The notes beneath the pieces were generated by a model that was not told where the DNA came from, did not search any database, and saw only the letters and a program-made list of their open reading frames with translations. From Panaeolus papilionaceus (lineage: Eukaryota; Basidiomycota; Agaricomycetes; Agaricales), in the NCBI GenBank assembly GCA_015501605.1, contig JADNRZ010000001.1, positions 3,372,106 to 3,436,105 of the forward strand: a stretch of 64,000 bases of DNA, read 5' to 3'. Shown here piece by piece: positions 45,250-56,694 of the stretch (position 1 is the first letter of the stretch; each line of letters opens with the position of its first letter). The translations under genes were made by a program, and so were the position numbers.

Positions 45250-46290
45250 AGCAGAGTGCATGCCCTCATCCCCATCTCCCTCAATATCCACACTCCCATT
45301 CACCCCAGGCTCACCCACACCATTCACATACACCAATCCATCGCCCGCCCTCCTGTATCCCCGCCTCCGCATCCCACAATCCCATCACCGTGCTCGCATC
45401 ATCGTCCCCTCCATACCCACACACACTCTGAAAGAATCTTCTCCTCGCACCACTCTTGCCATTCACACCGGAAGTAGAAGACCTATGCGCCCCGCCGCAC
45501 AAATCGAAATGCTCATACCCCTGCTCCGTTGCAGGTACATCATAGTATTTCCCCGTAGCAGGCTCATGCATCGCTGGCTCCACTGTGATGAAGAATTAAC
45601 GAATCCAGAAGGGAACGAGTTGAGGGTTGGAAGGACGGGGTACTGGTACCCGTTATTCAACGTGTCGTCCTCGACGCCGAGCTGGAGCGTTTGAATTTTA
45701 AGTTGAGGTATGCATGAGTCGTCGTCAGATATTTCAGCTCCTTAGAGGTTGTATAAGTATCCCGTATGTTCTGAGATTGCAGCGTTAACTTGAAATATTT
45801 GTTATGTTATTTGTTATGTTATAAGATGAATGTGGTAATCGACTCACGAGCTAATTGCTCATCTAACTCATCTCTGCTCCGACCATCATCTTGTTCAAAC
45901 CCAAGATATTTCCCTACACTCTCCCTCGGTACATCCATTATCTGCACCGAAGCCGCATGCGAGAGTTCTTGTAAATGCTCAACTGCAGTCGTCCTCAATT
46001 GCACAAGGAAAGAGTCAGCAACGCCTCCAAAAACTAAAACCGACAATCAAAACATGTACACACCTCACCAAGACCCTTCCTCCATATTCAAACCCTCCAT
46101 CGTATTCTGTGCAACCTCCAACCTACACCTCCGGCCAAACCACCCAAAATACTCATTCCACAGAAAATTGGAGTCAATGTCATTGTCCATCCTTGCACAA
46201 ATCTCGTTTCCTTCTTTCCCTGCCTCCACGTTCGGATTCTTAAGTTCACGCTCATCTCGTGGTTTATACGCTAAGACGAAGGCTCTGGCT
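45250..46290 (-). pseudogene. HDAC C-terminal fragment, catalytic domain deleted
   Basis: On the minus strand it holds only the end of the gene: the RRCRLEVAQNTMEGLN exon (46,135-46,075), [19 protein letters not shown] (about 45,950-45,890), and the GKYYDVPATEQGYEHF and [14 protein letters not shown] tail (45,555-45,430). Beyond 46,290 the sequence becomes the 5' flank of AIR-6. The upstream catalytic exons seen in HDAC-2 and HDAC-3 are gone. Confidence 0.65.
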
Positions 46291-46379
46291 GTTTAACTGA
46301 ACGATCTTGGGATCTTGGTGACACGCTTAGCTTGGACGACAAATTTCAAGGAAGCTGGAACACAACTGGGCATATCGCA

Positions 46380-49370
46380 TGGCTAATACGAATATGACAC
46401 ATAAAATCATCGACCTGCGTAAATCCTGCTGATGAGCAGCCGGAGGCTACTGCAAACTCTACGCATACGCAGTTCAAAGATGTGGAAGGTTCGCGTGCGG
46501 ATGGTGTGGAATCAAGGGTCCGGATGTTGAATCCAACGTTAATGGCAATACCGACGTGCAACCCAACACCAACTCGACGTCAAATTCCAACTCCAATCCG
46601 GAACCCAAAATCTCCCCAGATGAACCCCATAATCCCAATCCTACATCACCACCAACGACAACAGGTGCACAAACCACAACCCACACCAAAGCCTCCAAGT
46701 CATAGGTGCAAAATGGAGACAGCGGAATCGTAAAGAAAGTAGACTGCGAGGTGGTAGAGGTTGTGAAAACAGCGGCGCCTGGACTGAGAAGGACCGTGGA
46801 CGAGAGAGTCGCCTGCGGTGAGGGAGGAGAAAGCGATGGAGATGAGTGGTAGGGAGAAGAGTGTAGGCGGGGAGGGAAAGGACAAAGGAGAGGAAAACGA
46901 TAGGGAGAAGGGAAAGAGAGAGGAGAAGAGCAAGGATAAGGAGAGGGACGAGCAATAGAGGACCAGAGAGAAGAGAAAAATGCGACGAGGAAAGGAAGGA
47001 GAGGTGGGCTTGGAAGAAGGAGAGATGAAGGCGCAAGAATGAGGGTCGGGGTGATGATAAGATGGGGGGTGTTGAGGAGCAGGGGCAAGTGCAACACGAC
47101 TCTGAAGATGCACGGCCAGAGCGGGAGACGGCGCGAGAACGAGAGAGGGAAAATCGAAACCTCCACCTCCAGCCGCACCCGCACCCGCGTCGCCATCTAA
47201 AAACCATATCCAAATCAGAATCAAGACCAGAATAGCACGTCAGATTCCTTGACGAGCATAAAGCCCAGGTCTCAGGGAAATACGGAGGCTGAGGACAAGG
47301 AGAGAGGGAAGACGAAAAAGACGAGCGACAATCTCTATCTCAATCCCGATACCCAGTCCTCTCAACCCCAAACACCATCTCAACCCGCACCAGCATCAGA
47401 ACCCGCACCCGAAGTAGATACCTCCAGCCTCTTCTTCATCGACCCAACTCCAACCGCCATCCCCATCGTGCTCATCGACACCACGCCCGTTGTCGCTCTT
47501 GACTGGTCTATTGCCCCTGACGCCGTGTAGGATACGAACTACTGGTCCCTGCGCATGTGCAGATTATTGAGAGGCGGAGTGTGGGGGGTGGACGAGCGAA
47601 CAGAAAGGGAGAGGGCCGAGGAGAGGGAGGCCGAGGCCGACAAGGAGGAAGAGGGTATTGGGTATTTGGATTATGATGATGATGTTCGGGTGTGTATTCT
47701 TTTCTCTGCGACCGTGGTTGGGCATTCCTCATCGTAGACCAATTCTACAGGGTATAACTTACTACTTTGACGACGCACGCGATCCGAAGGCTACAGCGCA
47801 GAGTCGGAGGATGGGGTGTAAGAATTGTGGGGTGGAGGGTGAGCATAAGACGGTGGTGTGTCCTGTGAGGATTGTAAGTAAACGATCAATATTATCATTT
47901 CCTCGTATTATTATTCGTTCTCCTATGCTTTTTTGTGTTAATTTTTATCTGTTTTCTGGACCTATTTATTTGCCAACGACCTTTTCTCGACTTGTGCATT
48001 TGTCAACAACACTGACGCGAATTCTGCCTATTACAGTGCCTAACCTGTGGTGCGCGCGACGAACACTCGACACGGTCATGTGTAACCACCAAAAGCTGTT
48101 TTACATGTGGGACGAAGGGGCATATTAATGCTGTATGTGTATCTCGTCATCTCTCTCGTTGTGACTTTGCTGATTCATTATTTCTATTAGTTTATTTCAT
48201 TTATCGACTTGAAAAAAAATTGCTCGCTACAGGATTGCCCCAATGGACGCTCGGGGTCTGCGATGATGTCCTCACGAGACCAGGAATGTTTTTCTTCGTT
48301 TGATAAGATTAATGTCAGTCCTCTCGTCCTTTGCTCCTTTTTGCCTTGTACTTACTTCGATAAAAAAGGTCCCCTTCACAAAACCCCTCCTTGCTCGCCA
48401 GCGGAAATCACGCTTCTTCACCCAGGAATGTTCGACATTGTGGCGAATCTACGAATACTTCAGCGAAGCCCAGCAACACGCCACTCTGGAGCGGCGGCTA
48501 AAGAAAAAGGGCCTGTTGTTGGTAAAGGGAGGCGAGGCGTATTTTGCGGACGATGAGTGGTGAATGCTGTTATAATTGTGGTGGGGTGGGACATTGGGAA
48601 GATGTAAGTTCAATTCACTGGAAACGAGAAATGATATATTTACTGATATATTTGTGATTTTTCAGGACTGTGACGACGCCCAAGTCCCACCTAACGATCA
48701 CTCTGCCTTGAGTGCTTACGACGTGATGAAAAGCCCCTTCTGGGACCCTACCTCAGACAGCCAACATAGAAAATCGAAGTCAGCGACGAAGCCGAGGCAT
48801 GTGAACCATTATGCGAATGAACAGTGGCCGGGTGATGCGCTGGATCAGGTGGGGAGGAAGGGTGGGTGGAGGGGAGGTTGGCGTTGCAGAAACGTGAGGA
48901 GAGAGATGAAGATGAGGATATTTGGTTTGAGAGTAGGAGGAATGCGAGTGGGAATGCGAGTGGGAATGTGAAGGCCAATATCGCACCCCAAGCGCCAATG
49001 GGTGCCCAAAAAGATGCGCTTTGGGTTATCCTTGAATGCGAGGAAGGCTGACTGGGGGAGTTTATTGGCGAGGTTGGAAGTGCCGAGTGGGAATGATTGT
49101 ATGAGAAGAGGGATGGAGAGAGAGAGAGACGTGGGCAGAGCGGTGGTGATGGTAGAAATAATGGTGGTGGGTCGGACAACAGTGGAAGGGGCGGGTCTGA
49201 TAAAAGCTTGAAGAACGATAGGGATAGGGAGACAGGGAAGGACAAGAGTTGGTATAGGGATCGGGACAGGAGGGGTCCGTGGAGAGATGCGGGAAGGGAT
49301 GCGGGTAGGGACGAGATGAGGAATGGGAGGGGGTATATGCGAGCTTATGCAAGGCAGTGGTTGTCCGCGA
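46380..49370 (+). pseudogene. AIR1/AIR2-like zinc-knuckle protein, copy AIR-6
   Basis: The knuckle region is the best preserved on the plus strand: YFDDARDPKATAQSRRMGCK with CKNCGVEGEHKTVVC (47,816), CLTCGARDEHSTRSC (48,040) and CFTCGTKGHINA (48,095). Knuckle 4 has lost one Cys pair through a 9-nt deletion (DQECFSSFD versus DQECDRCFSSFH in AIR-7). The last knuckle is preceded by a small insertion that creates TGA after DDEW (48,560). The N-terminal half has the usual Asn-rich start with frame breaks, and TSSLFFIDPTPTAIPIV near 47,424-47,470. The Arg/Asp tail ends near 49,350. It faces AIR-7. Confidence 0.7.
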
Positions 49371-49805
49371 GGGGCATATTAACGCTGTATGATGTGTATA
49401 TCCTCGTCTTGCATCATAATTAACCTTTTACTGAGTTACTTCATTTCATTTCAGTTATTGAGTTTAAATATGATTGCCATGATCACTACTGAATACACTG
49501 GCGAATTCCGGGACAACTGTGTGCTCGTATCTGGCAAACGTCAAGTCAAAGCCCAGCTCTCAACCAAGCAGGAAGTGAGATAGGCATTCTCGCAAGTGTG
49601 TTTATGCACCGTCTGACAATGCACTCTCACTTCATTTAGGGCGGCCTGAATGGTGACATCACAATGTCGATCGATCGTCATTTGTTTGCTGGTACCTTGG
49701 ATTACTCCTAACGACTTGTGCAAGAACGCTCAAGTTGTACGTCTATATCTTTTCAGCCTTGCAGAAACGAATGGCTAACTCGCCCACATAATAGAACCTG
49801 TCAAT
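49371..49805. other. Spacer between AIR-6 and the DUF6535-like gene
   Basis: 49,371-49,470 repeats an AIR intron piece (GGGGCATATTAACGCTGTATG). From about 49,480 the sequence is unique in the window. Short ORFs are present without coding features. It should contain the promoter of the gene starting at 49,806, and possibly an upstream exon I cannot define. Confidence 0.35.
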
Positions 49806-50632
49806 GTCAACACCTTCTCGAGTCGCTATGACTAGACCCCCACCAGGTTCGGCAATTCATCAGGTGGCGCTTCAATGTCGAAGGCTAATGCAGAGTTGCA
49901 GACTTTCGAGAAAACGCCGAAGCGTGGCATGCTCTACTTGAGATGGTCAAGAGCCATGACGCCCTCTACGGGAAGTGGACGGATAAACTTCGAAATATGA
50001 TGCGGTTTGTGAGTTTCCAGGGCGTCTTGCAGCGAGTTCACACTTGACTCATAATATGACAATCCTAGACACAGATATTTGTGCTCTTCGCTGTGACACC
50101 ATTCACAACATTTGTGAGTCTTCAGCTTTCGATCAACAACCAACGCATACGGCACTCGGCTACCAGTGTTTCCCTTTCACAGAATGCTGGACATCTCACT
50201 GCTAGTGGAAAAAGCTTCGATATAAGCACTTTACTGAAATCCATTCAGACTAGAAAACACGGCACAAACCCCGACGTTGCCTTTCTCTGGTTCACCGTCA
50301 GTGCGATCCTCAGCGTCTGTTCGGCTCTCTCAGCCCTTTTTACCTTGCGTTCGATCAGATCTCGTCGTTTTATACCACCTCTCGGCATGTATAGCGCACA
50401 GGAACACTTGGCCTATCGACAACGCCAATACCAAAACATGCTGGACTGGGACGTACCACTCCGTATACTAGTTCCCCCCGTCATCACCTTCGTTTCAGTT
50501 ATTTTTTTCTTTGTCGGTCTCATCGACTTTTTGATGGTTTCCAGCTTCAATGTGGTAGCTATTTCCAGTGTATATGCGGCTCTTGTGTCCGTATTTCTGT
50601 TTCAGACGATAACTGCGCCCACCCGGAGGTGA
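49806..50632 (+). CDS. Multi-pass membrane protein, DUF6535-like
   Basis: Three-exon model with consistent phases: exon 1 49,806-49,848 (MSTPSRVAMTRPPP), exon 2 49,902-50,008 (DFRENAEAWHALLEMVKSHD.. MRF), exon 3 50,069-50,632 (TQIFVLFAVTPFTTF onward). About 237 residues. Four hydrophobic segments are evident: FVLFAVTPFTTFVSLQ, AFLWFTVSAILSVCSALSAL, LVPPVITFVSVIFFFVGLID, and VVAISSVYAALVSVFLFQ. The layout (Trp-rich cytosolic start, TM pair, LWF segment, QRQYQNMLDW linker, FFVGLIDFL motif) fits the basidiomycete DUF6535 family, whose function is unknown. It is unique here, has no lesions, and both introns are standard GT-AG. The start is the first ATG giving an open, in-phase path; a longer N terminus is possible. 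Confidence 0.6.
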
Positions 50633-51062
50633 TATTAGATATGTGGAAAGGGTTACAACAAGGTTTAGTTTAATCTGAAAAGAGGGATTGGGTGTGCCGA
50701 TAGAGACTTGGTGATTAGACACTACTTAGATGTTCCCGCAATGTATTGAACACGCTGTTTCAAACTGTGTCTGAAAATGAAGCCGAAGGCAAATTTTGTT
50801 GGCTGGTATGCGTCTATATGCGCAAGGTAATAATATGAATTGGATCCTAGTTGTGCCTACAGAAGCTTTGAAGGGAACATATTGGCGGCCGTTGTCACTG
50901 AAGAGCGAGCGAACGAAGACCTTTGCTTTCATGGTGGAATTTGCACCAATAGTCAAATTCTGTGGGTTGGCTGCGCGCAAAGAATCTATTCTTTGAGCAT
51001 TCCTGCATGTGTGTATTCAGTCTGCATTTTACGAACTCAAACGCGTCTCATCAAATTATAAT
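50633..51062. other. Intergenic, no gene seen
   Basis: Sequence unique in the window, with short ORFs on both strands but no domain, knuckle or splice-supported pattern. It separates the plus-strand membrane protein gene from minus-strand sequence on its right. Confidence 0.4.
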
Positions 51063-51323
51063 TTAAATGGCATCTTCGTAAGTAAACAACACATTCTCCC
51101 GCAAGCCCAAGCCAGTATTGTCCCATCTGAAGTCGTTGTATAGCTCCAACGACGATCCCTTCACAGGCAAGGCCACCAGTCGATTCCACTCCACCAAGGG
51201 AAACGTCGTCGAGTCCATTTTTGGAATATAACTGGAGCGACCTCCTGGCAGCAGTCGGGGAAGGAGAAGCACGCCTTTGATCAAGTATGCAGTTGTAATT
51301 GAATCGGGTTGAAACGTTATCAT
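51063..51323 (-). CDS. Small minus-strand ORF, unknown
   Basis: An 86-residue ORF starting MITFQPDSITTAYLIKG and ending NVLFTYEDAI. Its first 17 codons match the AKTIP 3' flank in the other units (FQTDSIPLAYLTKA at 28.92 kb, and near 18.25 kb), where the rest is absent. It may be the start of another gene carried next to AKTIP, or a chance ORF. No family recognised. Confidence 0.25.
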   Translation of the reverse strand: MITFQPDSITTAYLIKGVLLLPRLLPGGRSSYIPKMDSTTFPLVEWNRLVALPVKGSSLELYNDFRWDNTGLGLRENVLFTYEDAI

Positions 51324-51502
51324 GTGTAAACCTGTTCAGATACATACTATTAGAATATCAGCCCTCAAATGTTGATACTCATATAAACCAAAGCAAGTAC
51401 CTTGCTATCACTTCCCCGGGACCGAGTCCAAAATTAAAAGGGGTATATCCCACCCATCAAAACATACGACCTCAAGACACAAAGCCCCACTATGCACCAT
51501 AA

Positions 51503-52711
51503 TCACACAACCCACTCCCTCACGCCCAATCTCTCCCGTTCAACTCTCAGCTCGTCCACATCCAGCCTCTCAAACATCAGTCCCGGCCCTGCTGTCCCCG
51601 TCGCAGCCACAGTCCCACCAATACCGCTCCCGGTACTGTTCAGTCGGCTCATACTACCACTCCCTGCCCTACCCCAACCAGCACCAGCATTCGACCTAAC
51701 CGATCCAGAACCAGAACCAGAACTAACGCCCTGCCTTGCCCGCCTTTTCGGATGCCTATCGTCCGTATCGAACAACACCGAATCCGAAGATGATAGTTGG
51801 GCGGATTGCGCAGCGAGGTTGGCAAATGATGACGTTGAGTCTCTGTATAATCTATTGGAGTAGGGGTGTGAGTATAAGGTTTTGTGTTCTTTGACTTTTG
51901 TGGTGGGACGCCCGGAAGAAAGGGAGAGACGAAAGTGAGAGGGAAACAGGGAAATAGACCAACCTAAAGGCCTCCTTATTGTAACAATCTCCCTCTAGAA
52001 TCTTATCCAATGTACTCTTCTTAAACGACGTTTTGATCCAGTGTAATATGTGGATTATATGGTGTTCGTCGGCTCTAATCATCACGACCGTCAGCTCATC
52101 GTTATGCATAAGCTCGAAGCTGAAAACAACCGCGAATGCAATGTGAATGTAAACACACCAGCATTGCTTATAATGATACCCGAGGTTAAACGCCCCCGCA
52201 TGCGAAACGAGAGGATGAAAGACCTCGGTCACGAATTCGACGCTGGGTGGGTGATCAGGGAAGGTTTGGGGGAATGTGATGCGGAATTTGAAGACAGAGT
52301 CCGCGTAGTAGCCTTTTATTGCCGTCCATGCAATGTTATTTCATGCGATGCCATACGATTTAATTCATTGCAAAGGGTTAGCGTGATATGAAATGAAATA
52401 CGACACAAAGAAAATTAATCAGCTAAAAATCCATCTTCACGGCACTCAAACGACTCACCTTGATGTATAAAAAACACGCCATCCCATACAAAGAAACTAG
52501 CAGGGGACGGTAAGATGTACATCCCAAGCGGACAGTGGTTGATATTCCTTAGTAGGGCGTATTCAAGTGAGATGGCAGTGCGCACGAGGACGTTGTCGCG
52601 TTGCGCTGCTGCAGAGCCAGAACCCGACCCAGAGACATCAAATGTGCTGCTGGTAATAACGTGAGGCACTAGCGTGGATGAGGGTCGTGTAGATGGTGGT
52701 GGGCGAAGCAT
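51503..52711 (-). CDS. AKTIP/FTS-like UBC-fold protein, copy AKTIP-3 (best preserved)
   Basis: Minus strand. Exon 1 52,711-52,459: MLRPPPSTRPSSTLVPHVIT, then DNVLVRTAISLEYALLRNIN, HCPLGMYILPSPASFFVWDG and VFFIHQG. Exon 2 starts at 52,312: GYYADSVFKFRITFPQTFPD and HPPSVEFVTEVFHPLVSHAG. The next exon gives ADEHHIIHILHWIKTSFKK; the last exon, with LYRDSTSSFANLAAQSAQ and a Gly/Ser-rich tail ending REWVV, closes at 51,503. This is the AKTIP/FTS layout (a UBC variant working with Hook proteins in animals). The catalytic Cys position is not Cys, so no E2 activity is expected. The donor of intron 2 is altered: the obvious GT (52,158) yields TGA across the junction, whereas retaining its 84 nt keeps an open frame. 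It is inverted relative to AKTIP-1 and -2. Confidence 0.6.
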
Positions 52712-53244
52712 TGTAGTGTCGTAGTGTCGTAGACTGATGCAGACGGGCTCAAATAGCAATAGGTCGTGGTTATGTGCAAACCCCAGTGTAAAGCAAGAAG
52801 AGAAAATTATTCGTTTGAATGCAGGGTATTAAGTATTGAAACTAGACTCTAGCAAGAGTATTTTGCGGCATATGTAGATGTTATATGGTCGTCGATGAGC
52901 ATGTGTTTAGACGATGACGGTGGTTTATTGACGAGTGCTAAACGGGCCCGAGTCTCCTGCCATCATCGGCATCGGCAAATCGGGTCTGTCTGTGTCTGTC
53001 TTGGGTTGGCTGATCGTGAAGATTTACGTGCACTCACAGTATATAGCATGGCTCAGGACAGAGTCAGGAAAGGGGACAGAATGCCATAATATGACATCAA
53101 CCGTCCAGAGCAAAGGCTAAACTACCAAAATCCATTAATACAATTATAAAAGAAGCAAAATGCAAAATGCAAAATGTGTGAGCAGCCAGATACATCTGTA
53201 CATACTCTACATACATAAAATGCGCAACAACAAAATAATAACAT
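52712..53244 (-). promoter_or_regulatory. AKTIP-3 5' flank and AIR-7 3' flank
   Basis: Inverted counterpart of 16,311-16,905: the AKTIP promoter-like block near 52,712-52,990, then the AT-rich AIR 3' flank near 53,100-53,240 with TACATACATAAAATGCGCAA. No additional gene. Confidence 0.4.
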
Positions 53245-56222
53245 CCACCAAAAATAGACAACCACTACCTCGCATATCCCCCCGTATGCCTCCTCCCCTC
53301 CTCATTTCACCTCTACCCCCATCCCTCCACGTATCACTCTTATCCCAATCCCTATACCGACTCTTATCCTTCCCCTCCCTATCTCTATCCCTCTTCGAGC
53401 TCTTATCAGACCCACCCCTTCCATTCTTCTCCAACCGACCCCCACCCCCACCGCTCTGCCTATCTCTATCTCCATCCCTCTTCTCATCCCTCTTCTCACT
53501 TCTCGCAAAATCATTCCCACTCGGCACCTCCAACCTCGCCAACAAACTTCCCTATTCCGCCTTCTTCTTCGCATCCAACGAGAACCCAAACCGTATCTTT
53601 TTAGGTTCTGTAGGGGCGCTTTTCGGGGGTTGAGATGATGTCGCGCTCTTGCTGCTCCTGTTGACGTTGGTATTGGCATCGGCACCACCCCTACCCCTAC
53701 TTCTATTCCCAAATCAATCATCATCATCATCCTTCTCCTCGCGTTTCTGCAACGCCAACCGCACCTTTGCCCTCCCCTTCCTCCCCACCTCATCCAACAC
53801 ATCGCCCCGCCACTGTTCATTCACATAATCATCTACATGCCTCAGCTTCGTCGCCGATTTTGATTTTTTGTGTTGGCTTTCTGATGCAGGGTCCCAGAAA
53901 GGGCTTTTCATGACGTTGTATGTGCTGAATGCAGAGTGATCGTGAGGTGGGACCCGGAGGCCGTCGCAGTCCTAAGAAACCAATGATCAATCAACACGTC
54001 TTTTTTTTCTTTCTCTTTTACATTAAATAAATTGGACTTACATCTCCCCAATGTCCCACCCCACCACAATTATAACACCACTCGTCGTCTGCAATATGTG
54101 CCTCACCGCCCTTTCCTAACAACAGGCCCTTCTCTAGACACCTCTCCAGAGTGACATGTCGCTGGGCCTCGGAGAAGTATTCGTATATGCGCCACCATGT
54201 TGGGCATTCTTGGGTGAGCAAAAGTAGAGGTGAGATTTTGAGGAGAGTTTGTGAGGGGAGGGAGGGGGTTGGTAGAGAGAAAGGAGGGGTTGGTGGAGAG
54301 TAAGAGAACGTACAAAAAAAAAGTAATTAGACGAAAGCGAAGGAACAAACATGAAAACCACTGACATTAGTCTTATGAAATGACGAAAAACACCGATCGC
54401 ATTCCTGGTCTCTTGAGGACATCATAGCGCACCCTGAGCGTCTGTTGGGGCAATTCTGTGTTTTGTCAAATAAATAAATTAACACGTATTTTGAAAAAAT
54501 CATAAAAAATTCACATACAGCTTTAATATGCTCCTTCATCCCACACGTAAAACAGACTTTGGTGATTGGACATGACCGCGTCTAGTGTTCGTCGCGCGCA
54601 CCACACGTTAGGCACTGTAATAGATAGATTCGCGTCAGTGTTGTTGGCAAATGAAGAGTCAAGAAAACGTCAATGACAAACGAAGGAGTCGAGAAAAACG
54701 AATATATAATCACAAAAAGGCATTGGGAGGCAAATAATGATAAGAAATGATAACGTCGGCCATTTACTTACAATCCTCACAATTCTTACACGCCGTCCTC
54801 TGACTCTGCGCTGCAGCATTCAGATCGACCGGGTCGTCGAAGTAGCGGGTTATACCCTGTAGAATTGGCTGATGATTAGCAATGCCCAACCATGCCCGCA
54901 GAGAAAAGGAATACTCACCCGAACATCATCATCATAATCCAAATACTCAATCCCCTCTTCCTCTTTCTCTTCCTCTCCCTCCTCTCCTGCTTCCCCATCC
55001 TGCTCTCCGTATCCCTGTCCCTCTCCTCCAGCCCTCCGCTTCTCAATAATCTGCACCAGTGTGCTCCCAAGCACATGACATGCGCAGGAACAAGTAATTT
55101 CGTATCTTGCACGGCGTCAGGGGCAATAGATGGGTCAAGAGCCACAGCAGGCTTGGTATCGATGAGCACAGTGGGGATCGCTGTGGGGGTTAGGTCGATG
55201 AAGAAGAGGCTGGAGGTATCTGCTTCTGGCTCTAGTGCGGGTTCTGATGCTGGTGCGGGTTGAGATGGCGGTTGAGACTGGGAAGATAGAGATTGTCGCT
55301 TCCCTCTCGTCTCTTTCGTCTTCCCCCTCTCCTTCTCTTCAGCCTTCGTCTTCCCCTTTGACTTCAGCTTCACACTCGCTGACGAAGAATCTGACCGGCT
55401 CTGCTAGTCTTCATTCTGGTTTTGGTTTTGGTTTTTGGATGGCGACGCCAGTGGTGGTTTTGATGTATCCGGTTCTTGTTTCCGCTCGGGTTCTGAGCGC
55501 GACTCCTGCGATTCCAGCTGCCCTAGCACTTGCTCCTCCACACCCTCCATCTTATCATCGCCCTCAACCTCAACCTCACCCCCATGCTTATCTCCGTCCT
55601 TATTCTTATCTCTCATCTCTCCCTCTTCCAATTTCACCTCCCCTTCCTCGCCCTCGTCATCAACGTCGCGTTTTCTCTTCTCACCAGTCTTCTCTTTCTC
55701 TTTCTCGTTCTTCTCATCCTGCTTGCCCTTCTTCTGTCCCTTTCCCTTCTCAGAAGCTTTCTCCTGCGTCTTCTCCTTCTCCTCCACCCCTACACTCTTC
55801 TCCCAACCACTCCACCCCTTCCCCTCACCCCCACTTTTATCCTTATCCTTATCCTCCCTCACCACCAGCGACTTTCTCGCCCTCTTCCTCGTCCGCCTAG
55901 GCCCAGCCGTTTTTGGTACCGCTACTATCTCGCAGTCTACCTTCGTGTCTGGGGAAATTTTAAGTCTGGGCTTGAAGTTAGAGTTGGAATCCAGCGTCAA
56001 GTCGACGGCAGAGTTTCCGTTGACTTTGGCTGGTGCATCGGTATTGCCATTGGCGTTGGAATTGGAATCAACACCCGTGTTCGTATTTGATTCCACAACT
56101 CCCTCTGCATGCTTCACTTCATGTGTTACTATAAGCTTCGAAGGAGCAGACTCTGGCTGCTCATCAGCAGCAATAGTCAAGTCGATGATGTTGTGTGTCC
56201 TATTCGTAGTGCTAGTAGCCAT
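53245..56222 (-). pseudogene. AIR1/AIR2-like zinc-knuckle protein, copy AIR-7, most complete
   Basis: The ATG at 56,222 opens a 272-codon ORF: MATSTTNRTHNIIDLTIAAD, then KVDCEIVAVPKTAGP, RKRARKSLVVREDKDKDKS and a Lys/Glu-rich charged region, ending at an in-frame TAG (55,404-55,406). The same frame continues to PTAIPTVLIDTKPAVALDPS and LLVPAHV, where one base is missing (near 55,070) before LVQIIEKRR. Knuckle 1 is cut by a 38-nt deletion (CKNCEDC). Knuckles 2-3 are recognisable (54,615-54,535); knuckle 4 (DQECDRCFSSFHKTN) and knuckle 5 (DEWCYNCGGVGHWGD) are intact. The MKSPFWDPASESQHKK tail and an Arg/Asp-rich end follow. It retains the most knuckles of all seven copies but needs three repairs, so it is called a pseudogene. 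Confidence 0.7.
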
Positions 56223-56300
56223 GCGATATGCCCAGTTTTAATCCAGCTTCCTTGAAGTCTGCCACCCAAGTAGGTATGTCACCAAGAGACCCAGGTAATG

Positions 56301-56305
56301 CAGTT
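56301..56305. repeat. Left target-site duplication CAGTT
   Basis: CAGTT directly before the left LTR; identical to 61,277-61,281 after the right LTR. The uninterrupted target (TGCAGTTAAACA) is seen at 8350 in the related AIR-2 flank. Confidence 0.9.
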
Positions 56306-56588
56306 TGTTGAGAGGCATACTTTTCTCTCCCATCACATCTTCACACCTTCACCCTTTTCTTCATTCACATATAAATATGTTCATTCGTTTGTTCTTACAC
56401 CTCAGCCTTTGTCTTCTTTTCTCGACGCTGAGGTGTAAGTGCTCCTTTACTCATTCATGTACATTCCTTTACTCATGTACATTTACTCGCCTAGTCGCCC
56501 TTCCGGTGTGCTAGGTAGGTCTCGAATATAGCCTTTGTCTTCTTTTCTCGACGCTGAGGTTCGCCCTTCCGGTGTGCTAGTGTTGACA
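56306..56588 (+). repeat. Left LTR, 283 bp
   Basis: Begins TGTTGAGAGGCATACTTTTC and ends GTGTGCTAGTGTTGACA. Contains TATAAATA at 56,371-56,378 as a likely promoter box. A short internal duplication CCTTTGTCTTCTTTTCTCGA occurs twice (near 56,407 and 56,531). Confidence 0.9.
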
Positions 56589-56601
56589 GGTTATGGGCCC
56601 C
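56589..56601 (+). promoter_or_regulatory. Primer-binding site (half tRNA-iMet type)
   Basis: GGTTATGGGCCCC directly after the left LTR. It is complementary to the anticodon arm of initiator tRNA-Met (CUGGGCCCAUAACC), as in Drosophila copia, where the primer is a cleaved 5' half tRNA. The same site follows the LTR of the second element at 62,061. Confidence 0.75.
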
Positions 56602-56694
56602 GCCCGCTAAGTTAACCCGGTTGAGCGGTCGAGTTAAAGATTTTCGTGATTCCTTGTTCGCTTGGTTCACGCCCTAGGCGGTTTTATTATCAGG

